From: Posidonia oceanica
Lineage: Eukaryota > Streptophyta > Magnoliopsida > Alismatales > Posidoniaceae
Direction of reading: 5' to 3'
DNA length: 64,000 nt
Assembly (NCBI GenBank): GCA_037176725.1
Contig: JAZBRS010000011.1
Coordinates: forward strand, 8,122,001 to 8,186,000
In this document: piece by piece, positions 12,241-24,179 of the stretch
Layout: every line of letters starts with the position of its first letter
Numbering within the stretch: position 1 is the stretch's first letter
Program-made: the position numbers and the translations under genes
The notes under the pieces: model-generated
Databases searched by the model: none
The model's input: only the letters and a program-made list of their open reading frames with translations
What the model was told of the DNA's origin: nothing

Positions 12241-13611
12241 GGGGATCAGTGTTGTATCCTTTGCCTGTTTCCTTGTTGCTTTCCTTTTCTTTCAAAAATA
12301 GAAAAACACAAAAATCAGAAGCATAAAAAATCAATCAAAAATCAAAAAGCAAAAGGCAAAAGCACAAAAAATTAGAAAACCTAAAAGCAAAAACACATCT
12401 GCATACCAACCATTGCCCGATGAAGAAAATCGGGAAAGCAAGCCTGCTGGAATGAGAGAATCATCCCTTCTCAATTGACACTACCTTGATGATCAGGTAA
12501 GTGAGAGAGCCACCATCCACTGAGAGTAGGACGAAGTGTCCAAACTCCATAAGGGGCCTGCACCTCCCAAAGGGAGACAAAATGCTAGGGCGATTGAGAG
12601 AGTAAGTCGAAAATATACATATTCGCATAAGGCATAAAAGAAAATATGCAGACAGAAGTCAGCCTAAGAGAGGGATGCACGGGTCAGCCTTATCCCCACC
12701 GCATCTTGGAGAGGAGTTAGAGCACGTGCCTGGGCAGCCCACATCTCCAAAGGGACTAGCCACCCCTTACTGCAGCAGAAGCCTCCAGCCCAGACCAGGC
12801 GCCTATTTACCTCCAAAGTCAGGGATAGAGCAAACCCGGGCGTCCATGAGGGAGCAGAAAAGAAAAAAGAATCTCAAAAGAGCAGGTGTAGGGCCCAGAA
12901 GAGTTTGGCATGGAGCCCGACCCATTACCCACGAAGGGCTTGAGCATCACCACCCACCAAAGAGAGCCACCCACAACTTGTGAGTCCTGGTAGGGTCTAT
13001 TGAGTTAAGGGCTTTCCTCCTCCTTTTCAGCAGGCATGAATGCTTTCCATCCCAACTGAGGGCGGACAAATAAAAGCACTAATAATCAACCAACTTGCTT
13101 GATCATGCTACTTGCTTGCCTTATGCATAACCTTGCAGGCTTTATCCTGCCATTTCCGACCAAGGGAGTGTCAGCCATCCTCAAGTCGAAGCGCATGCAT
13201 TAGAGCACATGCAGCACTAGCTCGCCACAACCAGCATTACGGAGCCGATGTCTTCAACCAGGGGCATCTTTGTTGCCCCGTGAAGGACAAGACTGCTCCG
13301 AGAAGCCAAGCAGAATTATGCACCCAAGATAGCAAGCAAGCATCGAACGTGGACAGCAAGCACTAGCAAGCAACGACAGCGTTCTCTCTGTGATAAGCAA
13401 CAAGTGCACCTGCCCTCAGAGGCGAACATGGGTAAACTGCCTCATCTAGCACACAACAGCAGCAATCCAAGAGCACCTACAGGCAGGACTCCTCAGCAGA
13501 CTGCCTCTCGGCTGAACCGTGCGACTTGGCCCTCTGCATCCCTGTCTCCTTTTCTCGTTCGCCCGCAAGGCGAACCCATTAGTGCCTCGATACTAGGGGC
13601 ATCTCAGTTGC
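12241..13611 (+). other. RT-A internal region after gag, no pol
   Basis: An A-rich stretch (12290-12400) is followed by mixed sequence with only short, unrecognisable ORFs. None resembles protease, RT, RNase H or integrase. CAG|GTAAGT at 12494-12502 is a strong 5' splice site whose use is unknown. A GATACTAGGGGCATC module (13591-13605) just before the array resembles GATACCAGGGGCATC modules in the RT-C 3' region. Confidence 0.5.
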
Positions 13612-14070
13612 CCTTTGGCATCGATATTCTATCCTTTGTTCCTGCCAGATCTTCAGATCTGTCGATATCTTGCTTTTGCCGCAAGATCTTCGGATCTGTC
13701 AATATCCTGCTTTTGCTGCCAGATCTTTGGATCTGTCGATATCCTTTCCTTTTGCCGCCAGATCTTCGGATCTGTCGATATCCTGGTTTTGCCGCCAGAT
13801 CTTTGGATCTGTCGATATCCTTTCCTTTTGCCACCAGATCTTCAGATCTGTCGATACCCTTTCCTTTTGTCGCCAGATCTTTGGATCTATCGATATCATA
13901 TCCTGCTTTTGCCGCCAGATCTTCGGATCTGTCGATATCCTTTCATTTTACCGCCAGATCTTCGGATCTGTGGATATCCTATCCTTTTGTCACCAGATCT
14001 TTGGATCTGTCGATATCCTTTCCTTTTGCCGCCAGATCTTCGAATATGACGATATCCTGCTTTTGTCGCC
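13612..14070 (+). repeat. 39-bp hairpin tandem array, left part (about 12 units)
   Basis: Units of about 39 bp (37-42) have the core CCAGATCTTCGGATCTG followed by TCGATATCC and a pyrimidine-rich linker ending in TTTTGCCGC. The core can fold as CAGATC-TTCG-GATCTG, a 6-bp stem closed by C-G with a UUCG loop. Loop variants include TTTG and TTCA. The array breaks at 14070, where RT-B is inserted, and resumes at 61605. Because 39 is a multiple of three, all frames stay open. The long repetitive ORFs here are not taken as genes. Confidence 0.85.
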
Positions 14071-14187
14071 TGTAACCATCCTGGCGACGCGGACACGTGC
14101 TGCCAAAAGCTTGCACGCACTGACCCAATGAGAGAGTCACGGCTAATGGTAAATCTGAGGAAGGACGCTCAACTTGAAAACACCGAA
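14071..14187 (-). repeat. Terminal stub of the RT-B 3' LTR
   Basis: The 117 bp align by eye with 14272-14388 (same words GACGCGGACA, CTGCCAAAAGCTTG, GAGAGAGTCACGGCTAATGGT, AAAACACCG). Similarity stops abruptly at about 14187, where sequence switches to leader. This marks the deletion junction of RT-B. Confidence 0.75.
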
Positions 14188-14247
14188 AAATTGAGAATGT
14201 GAATGCAAGTGCCAAGTGAAAACAAAACAAACTCCAACCGAGTGCAT

Positions 14248-14265
14248 TCCCCAGTGGAGTCGCCA
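14248..14265 (-). other. Primer-binding site of RT-B
   Basis: On the minus strand TGGCGACTCCACTGGGGA lies six bases after the LTR end (..GTTACA, spacer GGAAAG). It is the same primer type as in RT-A and RT-C. The remaining leader, 14188-14247, carries no ORF. Confidence 0.7.
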
Positions 14266-14271
14266 CTTTCC

Positions 14272-16472
14272 TGTAACCATCCCGACGACGCGGACATGCG
14301 CTGCCAAAAGCTTGCGCGTGCCGACCCGATGAGAGAGTCACGGCTAATGGTGAATCCGAGGAAGGACGCTCGACTCGAAAACACCGGTAAATGGCAAGAA
14401 AACAAAAGATAAAGCAAAACGAAGTCGCCACCTAGTCTACTGTTGGAAGACGAGGAAAATCAAGGAAAACAATGCTATGCATGCGATATGATGCAAAATG
14501 TATGACTCGTGCCAATGGATGTAGACGCAATGGTCATTGCGGGCGAAGAGAAAGGATAAGGACTCCTGTTACGCATAGGGAAGGTGTTAGGCACCCCCAT
14601 ACGCCCGAGAAGCGGTCTTTCTAGGCTAATCTCGCTCACATGTGTGGAATGAATGCTATGCTATGCCATGAATGCTTTAACATGCTTAAATGTATGCCTA
14701 AAGTGCCATGATGCATGAGGGAAAACAAAACATGCGATCAATGTGCTCAGCAGCGCTATTGGTATCTAAATCGGGCGTACCACGGTTCCAAAGAAGTCCA
14801 AATAGTAAACATCATCGCGCTAGATGCAATGCAGGCGAGAAACAAAACATCGGAGGAAAACCACACAATGCAAGGATGCGGCATGCAAAGGGAAAATAAA
14901 ACACCGACGGAAAACCATACAATGCGAGGATGCGGCAAGTAAGGGGAAATCGATCAGTAAAGCCTAACCTATATGCTCGAGAAGACAGATCGGGAAAACA
15001 ATGTATGCAAAGCAAGCTATGAAGCAATGAATGATGTGCGGTGGCTCAAATGGACATGACTTGAGGATCTGATGCCTGATATGAGTAAACTCAAGTTTGA
15101 ATGGAAACTCATTCAACAAGGAAGATTCAGATGTTTGGATCGTGAAGATCCAATGATCTGATCAAAAGTTATTCAGAGATCAAGCCAGATAGCTCAAAGT
15201 CCAAATAAGACCGACTGATGCAATAGTGGCCAAATACAGGGTCTAAATGCAATATGCCCATGTATGCATGCAATGCAATAAGGTTCTAAGTGCAATAAAA
15301 CCAATGATGCAATATGGGAGAAATGCAGGGGCTCAAATGTAATATGCCCATGTATGCATGCAATGCAATGAGGTGGAGTCCTAAATGCAATAAAGGCCAA
15401 TGATGCAATATGGCAAAATGCAAGGGCTTAAATGCAATATCAGCAAAAGGTGTAATGCATGCAATAAGGCACCTGTTGGACCTAACTGTAATAAAAGTAA
15501 AATGCTGGACCTGACTGCAATGTCTGCTAAAGTGCTATGCATGCAATAGTTGGACCTATGTGCAATGAAATTAACATGCAGGATCTAAATGCAATGTTGG
15601 AATTATGCAATACATGCAGCTTCTGCACCTATATGCAATATAAGTAACATACAGGACCGAAGCATTGCAACATAAATGCAATGCATGCAACTACGAGACC
15701 TAGATGTAATAAAACTAAGCTGCTGGACCCAACTGCAATGTAACTAAAGTGCTATGCATGCAACAGCTGGACTTGTATGCAATAAAATAAACATGCAGGA
15801 CCTAAATGCAATGTGCGAAAGATGCAATATGGTTATGATGCAATACATGTAGCTGCTGGACCTATATGCAATATAAATAACATACAGGACCTGAATGTAA
15901 TGTAAACAGAAATGCAATGCAGTTAACAGTAGGACCTACATGCAATAAAACTATAATGCAGGATTCAAATGCATTGCAAGCATAAATGCAATATGGTTTG
16001 AAATGCAATTTAAATGGAATGCAATGCATGCTGGGCTTGGATGCAAATAAAATAAAATGTAAGACTAAAAGATAATGCAATATGAATGCAATATGGTTCT
16101 GATGCATTTAAACTAAATGAAATGATTTAATTTAAATGAATGAACAGTAAAACATGGGGAGAAAACTTACCACACCGGAGAAGAAGCTGCTCACTGGAGA
16201 AGGAGGCTGCTGGCTCGCAGGAGGTGTGCCCTGCCCTCGGAGATGGCGGGGGAGGCCTGAGGATAGTCCGACGGTGCTATGCTGGTGGAGAGAAGGCAAG
16301 TGCAGGCGCTGTGAAGATGTTGGGGTCTCGCCGGAGTCGCGTTGAAGATCGCCGGAGTTGGAGAAGATGACAGCCAGGGGCTGGTCCGACGCTGTGGAGG
16401 TGCTGCGAGGTCACAAAGAGAAATAGGAGAGAAGGGAAGACCAAATGGTGGCTCCCAGCCATGCTCAGAGGT
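14272..16472 (-). repeat. RT-B 5' LTR, R/U5 and distal part
   Basis: Reading down from 16472 the minus strand shows a GC-rich end, then about 1 kb rich in 'ggacct..atgcaat' words (15200-16110). Next come the R-like block (14740-15190), the U5 hairpin block (14578-14600) and AGTAGACTAGGTGGCGAC (14424-14441), ending at 14272. GTG|GTAAGT near 16170 is a possible 5' splice site. The LTR continues at 50327 beyond RT-C. Confidence 0.7.
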
Positions 16473-16629
16473 TGTAGTAATCCCGGTGTTCGGATCGTCC
16501 ATGCACGATGCCAAAGCTCGCGTGCACCGATCAGAATCAGATTCACTAATAGCAGGTGCATCCGAGAAGGAAGACTTGGCTCGAAAACACCAAAAAAGGG
16601 AAAAAAGAGCAAGAAAAGAAGAGATAAGA

Positions 16630-16870
16630 CAAATCAGAGTCGCCACCGTGTCTATTAAGTCGGGAGACAAAGAAAACTGGGGAAATGCGTGAATAAATAC
16701 GCAAAACCAAGCAAAAGATGCAATGGGATGCAATGAAATGCAATGATGTGACTCGTGCCTAGGATAAGGGCAATATGGTCATTACGGGCCATGAGAAAGG
16801 GCAAGGTCTCCTATTATGTGCGGGGAAGGCGTTAGGCACCCCCGACACGCCCGAGAATCGGTCTTTCTAG
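16630..16870 (-). other. Conserved U5 blocks of the RT-C 3' LTR
   Basis: The U5 hairpin block lies at 16822-16843 (here one base differs, AAGGCGTTAGG on plus). AATAGACACGGTGGCGACTC lies near 16635-16654 on the minus strand, repeating the first ten bases of a TGGCGACTC-type PBS. The same two blocks occur at 39267-39288 and about 39058-39077 in the 5' LTR. Confidence 0.5.
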
Positions 16871-17159
16871 GCTTACGCTCGCATACGTAGGGAAATGCAT
16901 GCTTTCAGTGCCTAAGTGCCATGAATGCCTAATTAGATGCTCAAATGTGTGCTCTAAGTGATAGAATGCGTGCAAGGAATTAAACGTGCAATCTAAGTGC
17001 TCAGCAGCACTGTCTGTGTTCCGAACCGGGCGAGCCTTGGTCCGTGAGAACTCCAGGCAGTAAGCATCACTGCCTTAAATGTAAATGTAGGCGATAAAAC
17101 AAAACAGCGGTAAAACCACACACATGCAAGTGACATGCAAAGGAAAACAATAGCAAACA

Positions 17160-17470
17160 CGCAAAACGGTGCAAGAAACAAAAGTAGGCATGCAAAACAG
17201 TGCAAAGGCGAAGGAAATGAGAGCGGGCATGCAAAACGGTGCGAAAACAGGCAAAAACAAATGCAAGCTCGCAAAACGGCATGAAAACGAGCAAAAACAA
17301 ATGCAGGCGCGCGAAACGGCGCGAAAGCGGGCAAAAATAGATGCGGGCACACAAAACGGTGTAAGAACAAGCGAAAAGGAAAGCGGACACGTAAAACGGT
17401 GCAAAAACAGGCAAAAACAAATGCAGGCACGCAAAACGGTGCAAGAGCGAAGGAAAACAGGTGATGCAAA
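17160..17470 (-). repeat. 40-bp tandem repeat in the RT-C LTR
   Basis: The word CAAAACGGT/C recurs at 17162, 17192, 17232, 17272, 17312, 17352, 17392 and 17432, giving an exact 40-bp period over the last six steps. The 5' LTR has the matching array at about 44930-45230. S3 has an expanded relative (42990-43960). The repeat keeps open frames on both strands, which explains the long Cys/Phe-rich ORFs there. Confidence 0.8.
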
Positions 17471-20400
17471 TGCGGAAACAAAACATCGTAAAAGCCACGC
17501 AATGCAGGTGTAAAAACATGCAAAGGGGAAAAAACAAAACAAGTAAAGAGAGGCAAGCGGTGTAAATGTGAAGACAAACACCGGTTAATGACCACACGAT
17601 GCAGGTGTGAAGACCCGCAAAGGGGAAAGAAAGTAAGCAGAGGGATCACCACTATCCTGTGACTGTTTCCCACTAAATCGTCCCACGATGTGTTTCACAC
17701 GCTGCCCAAAGCTCACGGTGCAATCGGATCGTGGAAAAGGGAGAAGAAGGCCGCGATCAGTAGTGAATCCAAGGAAAACTCAACCCAAAGACACTAAGAA
17801 GACGCGAAAAGAGGAAGTAGAGTGGATAGGCAAGAGGGGAAGTCCTAATCTACATGCACGGAAAACGCGATGCGAAAACAATGCATGCAATGCAAGTGAT
17901 ATGTAACAAAGTGCTATGCAGTGATTCAGATGGACTTACCTTGGAGATCTGAGGTAACCTTGGTCAGCATGAAAGTCCGCTCCACCAGGATGATCCGGGT
18001 AGCTTGGTCGCGAAGATCCGGCGGTCCGATCGGAAGATATACAAGCCTCAAGGTCAGAAGACCCAAGAACCAAGGAAAAGAAGGGATCTAAGTGCAAGTA
18101 GTCCCTAAGGGTGTGTAGAACAGGGCCTCCCACATGCAAGGGAGCTAAGGGTGCTCAAAAGTGTGCTAAGATGCTAAGTGCAATGGTGTATGGGCGCAAT
18201 GCATGTAAAAATGCAAAGATGGGGGCCTAAATGCAGTTTCTAAAAATGTATGGACTTAAATGCAAAGTGGAGGCATGGATGGATGCATGCAGGAGTCTTC
18301 ATATGATCATGGTAAACTATTAGGCTATTATGCAAAATAGAAATGAATGCAATGCATGCTACAAAAGAGGACCAGGGACCTAAATGCAATTTGCAAAAGT
18401 TATGTGGATTTTATTGCAAAGTAAACAAAAGCATGCACAAATCTCAGAAAATTTGTGGGGACCTGTATGTAATTTAGAAAAGTTTTTAGACCAGAGAACA
18501 AAACCAAAAAAGACTCAAAAGGTACAAAAGACATCTGCAAGGACCTATGTGCAATTTGGGCAAAATTCTGGGCCAAACAGCAAAACCAAAACAAAATCCA
18601 GGGACTCACAACATGGCATGGAAGGACTCACATGCAAAACTTGAAAACATGTTGGATTAAATGCAAAACCAGAAAACCAAGCCAAGAGTCACAAGAAAAC
18701 ATGGGTAAGGACCCAAATGCAATATTCAAAACCTCTTGGACTAAAATGCAAGGCCAAAAAAAGAACCAAACCTCCTGTAAAACAAAGGGAAGGACCATTT
18801 TGCAAATAAAGAAAATCTGGGGACTGATCTGCAAAGCCAGAAAAGAATCCACACAAATATAGGAATACAAAGGGGGGACCTCTGTGCAATAAAAAGAAAA
18901 CCTTGGACCTAACTGCAAACTGAAAACAAAATAAAAAACATGCACAGCACAACACAGAGGGACCCAGATGTAAATAAAACAAAGTCATGGGCTTAAAAGA
19001 ATCAAACACAAGACACAGAGAATCACAGGAGGATCAAAATGCAAATAGAACAAACATCTGGACTTTTTATTAATACAATATGGTTTTAAAAGATGATTAA
19101 ATGAAATGCATGAACTTTTGCGTGAGGACTGACGTGCAAATAAATTATTTTTATGGGTTTTTTGTAATGCAATATAGTTTTAAATGCTGATTAAATGAAA
19201 TGCAAGAACTGTGGAGGACTAATATGCAAATAAAAATAACCAGAGGCCCTAAATGCAATGTGATATGATAAAATGCAGATTAAAATGATTTCTAACAACT
19301 GAAGATGGACTAAAGTGCAAACAAAATAAATCAGAGGAGCTACATGCAATGTAATATGATAAAATGTGCATTTAAATGAAATGATAAATCAACAGAGGAC
19401 TCAAATGCAAATATAATAAGTTACAGAAGTTAAATGTAATGTAATAAGATAAAAACAAACATTTAAATGATATTAGTCAACTGCCGGACTTAAAAGTAAA
19501 GAAATTAAGCTACTGGACTGGAAGTAAATGAAGTTAAAGTTATTTGAACTACAGAAGGATCAGAACGTAACAAAAAGAAATAACTGAAATTAAAAGCAAT
19601 GCAATAAAGTTTTATTCAGACATTAAATAAAATCTAAACCAACTTTGGACCTAAACGTAATAACTAAAACCTAACAGAATTTAATTCAATGTAAGCATTA
19701 AACTATATTCAAGTTTTAAGAAAAAGAAAAATAAATGAATAGTGTCGTCTTCCTCCTACGCACCCAGCTACTGTGCTGGCAGAGGAGCAGCGGCGCGCGG
19801 CGTGGAGGAGGTCTGGGAGGCTTCTGGACGTTCGGCGAGGTAGTTCGAAGGTGAGCGGAGGTGGCGCGGCGGGCCAGAGCGCGCGACGAGCGACGACAGT
19901 GGCTGACGTTGCCGGAGAAGAAAGCAACTCCGGCGAGGCACCAAAAACGACCCAATGCAGTAAAAATCTAACTAAAATGCTAAAAACGATGGCATGCATA
20001 CAAGGAAGGTAATGGTGCATCAATTTACCTGTGACGGCGGCTGAGGAGGGCCTGCAACGCCGATGGTTCGCGGCGGTCTGGCGGTGGGTTGCGGTGGCGC
20101 TCGGAGGGGCCAGAGGGCAAGCGGGTGATGCCGGCGTGTTCCATGCGTGCAGGCGGTGCTCCAGGTGCGCCCAGAAGTTGACTACAGTGGCTGGAGTGGA
20201 AAATGGGATTTTTTTGGTGGCCGACTGATTCTGAGATCACTGGGGTACTTTGTGGCTTTCCGGGCTGAAGGGAAGGTCCCTTTGAGTTGGTGGAGGTCCC
20301 AGGAGCGTGGAGGAGTGATTTGATTGGGGTGGAAAGGTCTGAGGAAGGCTGTGTGGATTTTGGGGACTTTTGGCCAGTTGGCTGTAGAAGGTGTTTGTAG

Positions 20401-21109
20401 TGGTTTGTTGGAGATGTAGGGTGCGTGAGGGTGAAATGTTGGTTGGCTCGTGGAGGTGGTTGTTCCAGGAGTCTACTGGAGAGGTTTGAGAGGCTTCTGG
20501 TGGCTGTAGTGCTGGTTTGGCAATGGAGAAGGCAGCTTTGTGAGGTGAAGAGAAGAGATGGGTTCGGGGAAGGATTCTGGGTGAATTCTGAGGTGTATTC
20601 TCGATTTGGAAGAAGCACAAGGAAGGCAAGAGGGTTCTGAGTTTGGATGTGTGTGTCTGGGCGTTCTGGGTGGCATTTTCTGGTTTTGATCTCCCGTTCT
20701 TCTCTTTGTGTGTGAGTGAGGACAATGGTCAAAGGATGGGTCTTCTGCCACCAATGGCAGGGCATGGAGGGGATGGTAAGGTCCTGGTCTTCAGCCATAG
20801 GGCATGGGAGGAAGCCAGAAGTCATGGGATGTCAGGTGAGGTTTGAAAAACAGAGGGGGATCACGGGAGAGGGAGGTCTGTCATTAGTGTTTGAGAGGAG
20901 AGGAAGAAGAGAAGAAGAAGAAGGAGTGAAGTTGGGTTGGGCTTGGAGCACAGTGAAAAAAGAAAAAAAAAGAATAGAAGAAAGGAGAGGTGGGTTGGGC
21001 CTTGGATGTGGAGAAAATAAAAGGGAAAGGAAATGGAAGAAAAGAAGGAGAAAAAAAAGTAGAAGGAAGAAAAAAGGAGAAGAAAAAGAAAAGGAATTTG
21101 GGTTTTGGT

Positions 21110-22030
21110 TTTTTTAAAGTTGGATTTGTTTTAAAGTTTTAAGTAATTACTTTTTAGGTCTTCCTTTTAATTATTCTTTTAAGTTTGTTAATGGTATTTT
21201 TAAGTTTTTTCTAGATTGTTTTAATTGTTTAAATTTTCCTCTTAATTTAAGTTTGTTTTTTGATTTTAAGTTTTCCTTTTCAATTTTAAGTTTGTTAATT
21301 GTTTTTAAGTTTTTTAATTTGATTAAGTTTTTCCCTTTTGATTTTAATTGTTAATTGTTTTTAAATTTGTTGATTTGTTTAAGTTTTTTAATTGGTTTTA
21401 TCCTTATGTGTTTTTTTTCTTTTTCTTCATTTGATTAATTGCTTCTTTGTTAAAAAATTTTAATTAGGGTTTTTGATTGTTTTTCTTGTGCCTTTCTTTT
21501 TCTTAATTGTTTTTGTTTGTTCTTTTTTCCTGATTGTTCTCTAAGCTTTTTAATTGTTTCTCTTAAACTTTTGATTTGTTTTTCTTAATTATTTTCTTAA
21601 AGTTTTTTAATTGTTTTGATTATTTAAGTTTTCCTTTTAATTATAAGTTTTAATTTTTCTTTGATGGTTTTAAGGTTTTTGATTGGATTTTTAGATTGTT
21701 TTTCTTTTTAAGAATTTTGAATGGTTTTTTCTTATGCTTGCTTCTTTAATTATTTTTAATGGATTCTGATTTGTTTTAATTGTCTTTAAGTTTTGAAATT
21801 TATTTTTTAAATGTTTTAAGTCTCGAAATTTGTTTTTTAATTGTTTTAAATCGTTTTTAAGTCTTTTAGTTTGTTTTAATTTGTTTTTTATTAGTTTTAA
21901 CTGTTTTTGGGTTGTTTTGATTTGTTTTTAATTGGATTTTCTTTTGAATTATTTTTAGGTGTTTGATTTATTTTTTTGGTTAGAATTTTCTCTTTAATTG
22001 TTTTAAGAAGTGTTAAATGGGACTGATGAT
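21110..22030. repeat. T-rich low-complexity tract of the RT-C 3' LTR
   Basis: About 900 bp consist of 'ttttaattgttttaagttt'-type sequence, A-rich on the element sense strand. The same tract is at 48890-49800 in the 5' LTR, and S3 has an A-rich counterpart at 40060-40720 on its sense strand. No ORF or discrete site was seen. Confidence 0.7.
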
Positions 22031-22189
22031 GAGTTTGAAGAAGGAGGGAGAAGAAGAAGGGGGGAGAATAATGAGGAAAGAGAAAAGGATAATGAGGAGA
22101 GAGAAAAGAATAATTAGGAGAGAGAAAAGGATAATCAGGAGAGATAGGGAGGATAAAGACCTGAATTTGGAGGGATTTTGTGCAGGTGT

Positions 22190-22400
22190 GTGACCTAGGG
22201 TTTCTAGGGTTTGACCTAAGGTTTAATCTAGGGTTTTCTATGGTTTTAAATGGGATTTTGGAGGGTTTTTGGAAGGTTTAGGGTTAGGGTTTGGCTTTAG
22301 GATTTTGAGATGGTTTTGGAAGGATTGTTTTACCTAAGTTTTTTAGGGTTTTCTATGGTTTTAAATGGGATTTTTGAAGGATTTTTGGAAGGTTTTCTAG
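22190..22400 (-). promoter_or_regulatory. Telobox-like cluster in U3 of the RT-C 3' LTR
   Basis: Repeated TAGGGTTT/AGGGTTTT words (AAACCCTA on the element sense strand) lie within about 330 bp of the LTR start. The 5' LTR has the same cluster at about 49977-50240. Confidence 0.45.
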
Positions 22401-22523
22401 GTTGAAGAAAGGATGAGTTTTTCTATGGTTTTTGGATGATTTTCTAGGTTAAGGTTTTGAGAGGGTTTTGAAGCCACCAGAGAAAGATCCACTAATTCAG
22501 TCTGTCAAAATGGGGTGTCAACA

Positions 22524-22541
22524 GATGCCCCTCCCTGAGCG
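22524..22541 (-). other. Polypurine tract of RT-C
   Basis: On the minus strand CTCAGGGAGGGGCATC directly precedes the 3' LTR start. The core AGGAGGGGCATC or AGGGAGGGGCATC is shared with RT-A (63963) and RT-D (53372). Confidence 0.7.
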
Positions 22542-23048
22542 AGGTCAAGGGGACCGAGGCCACTGCTCAGGGTTGACAAGACATCCCATTTAACTGGAGA
22601 GCCAAATGCTTTTGGCGTGAGCCACTTATTCGGCGGATGCACCGAAAATCGCGACCCAATGTCGAAATGCTAGATGCTGATGTGGATGCAGATGTTGATG
22701 GAATGCGATGTATGCAATGTATGCTAATATGATGCAATGCTAATGATGCAGTGCAATTAGTCTAGCATGCAATGTTATAAGAATGAAGTGCAGAATTGAT
22801 GCAAAAGGATGCTAAGAGAAACTGCGATGCAACGCGAAAATTTGGCAGCTAGTCCAAACTTGCGCAACAAAGAGGGGAAAAAGGGGCAGCCTGTCCCCGC
22901 CCGAGGGAGCAAGCAAGCAAGGCGGTTGGAGCCGTGCAGAAAAGGGGCAACCAGAAACAAAAGAGGTGTGAAGGGAGAGGGGCACCCTCTCCTGTCGCGG
23001 AGGGATGCGGGACTTCGTCCTCCTGGAACAAAGTCGTGTGAAGGAAGT
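22542..23048 (-). other. 3' untranslated region of RT-C next to the PPT
   Basis: This is homologous to the end of RT-A (63840-63960 read in reverse): both have CGTGAG(C/T)CACTTATTCGGCGGATGCA. It includes ATG/GATGCAATG-rich low-complexity sequence (22670-22760). The short ORFs at 22775-23111 lie on both strands and are not recognised. Confidence 0.5.
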
Positions 23049-23700
23049 GATAAGTTATCGAACTTATCGACCAGAGGGGATGAGTTTCGGATCATCAGCT
23101 GGGAACGATAGTTTACGGTCCTATCAACCGGAAGCGATAGTTTACGGTCCTATCAACCAGAAAGCGATGTTTTATGGATCATTAAACCGAAAGGATGATA
23201 GTTACTAGATATCAGCCGGAAAACACAACTACTCGCGATAGTTACTAGATATCAGCCGAAAGGGTGATGAGTTTCGGATCATCAGCTGAGGAGCAATAGT
23301 TTACGGTCTTATCAACCGGAAGGGTGCAGTTGTGAGTGATAGTTACTGGATATCAACCGAAAGAGCGATGAGTTTTGGATCATCAGCCGAGGAGCGATAG
23401 TTTACGGCCCTATCAACCGGAAGTGATAGTTTACGGCCCTATCAACCGGAAGCGATAGTTTATGGTCCTATCAACTGGAAGTGATAGTTTACGGTCCTAT
23501 CAACCGGAAGCGATAGTTTACGGTCCTATCAATCGAAAAGTGATAGTTTACGGTCCTATCAACCGGAAGGGTGATGCTTAACGGCCATCAGCCGGAAAGG
23601 TGATGTTTAACGGCCATCAGCCGGAAAGGTGATGTTTGACGGCCATCAGCTGGAAAGGTGATTGATTGATAAGATGACGGACTTATCAGCCAGGAAGATT
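23049..23700 (-). repeat. Array of about 20 short hairpins with covarying stems
   Basis: Units of about 28-30 bp each hold an inverted repeat that begins GAT and ends ATC, joined by linkers such as CAACCGGAAG or CAGCCGGAAAGG. Stems seen: GATAAG/CTTATC (23049-23068, and again near 23668-23687), GATGA/TCATC (23079-23096), GATAG/CTATC (23107-23125 and many more), GATG/CATC (23572-23650) and GATA/TATC (about 23188-23240). Both arms change together between units. The region carries no supported ORF and lies between the DUF7745-like ORF and the 3' LTR. Confidence 0.8.
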
Positions 23701-24179
23701 GGAGCCCATGACATCCAGGTATATCGACAGGGAATGATTGGGCATGATACCATAGGACATCTAAAAAAGATGCCCCTGGTATCAGGATGATACCAGGAGA
23801 CAGCCGAAGTGCCCCTGGCATCGAGAAGCAAAGGATAGACAAAACTGATGTGTTTGTCAAACGAGTAGTTTGGGGTACCAGCCCTGCGAAGACTCAGCTG
23901 GGGACGCTTGATGGCTTGTCTTGATGGCGTGGGTCTGCAGAGATTCTGGCATATGGATTGATTGCTGAGGACTCTCCTACATCATTTTGGCAGCAAGTCT
24001 GGCCAGGGGCCTCAAGATATGATTGGCAAGGATTATGAAATGCATTAAGCAGTCTTGAAGTGCAAGTAGACAGCACAAAACACTTTTGCATTGATAGAAC
24101 TGTTGATTACATGCCTGTGGTAGGCCAAAAGATACAGCATAACTTGAAAGGAAACTAAACTAGCAGCTGCATAAGTGCC
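23701..24179 (-). other. Spacer between hairpin array and DUF7745-like ORF
   Basis: It contains GATACCAGGGGCATC-type modules (around 23745-23820, minus), with GATACC/GGTATC arms able to pair. A similar module is in RT-A at 62805-62850 (+). No ORF is supported. Confidence 0.45.

Larger units (their letters stand above)
16473..22523 (-). repeat. 3' LTR of RT-C (6051 bp)
   Basis: Minus-strand start TGTTGACACCCCATTTTGAC at 22523, directly after the PPT; end ..ATTACTACA at 16473. In minus order: teloboxes (22190-22400), a long T/A-rich tract, GC-rich islands (20750-20030 and 19960-19750), an AT-rich region with 'atgcaat' words, a 40-bp tandem repeat, R-like block and U5. Segments such as 18380-19000 are almost identical to 46170-46790 in the 5' LTR. 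GC-island ORFs (for example 20825-20025) are not conserved in the other LTR and are not called. Confidence 0.85.

Noticed and set aside
13612..14070. Resemblance to a CRISPR array (regular short repeats)
   Set aside because: There are no unique spacers of constant length and no cas genes, and the host is a plant genome. Units are whole tandem copies.
13404..14131. Repetitive ORFs of 144-223 codons over the 39-bp array, and similar ones at 61645-62561
   Set aside because: The unit is a multiple of three without stops, so several frames on both strands are open. The peptide repeats follow from the DNA repeat.
20025..20825. Proline/serine-rich ORF of 266 codons in the GC-rich part of the RT-C 3' LTR
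   Set aside because: The near-identical 5' LTR has it broken (only short pieces at 48324-48611), and no domain is visible.
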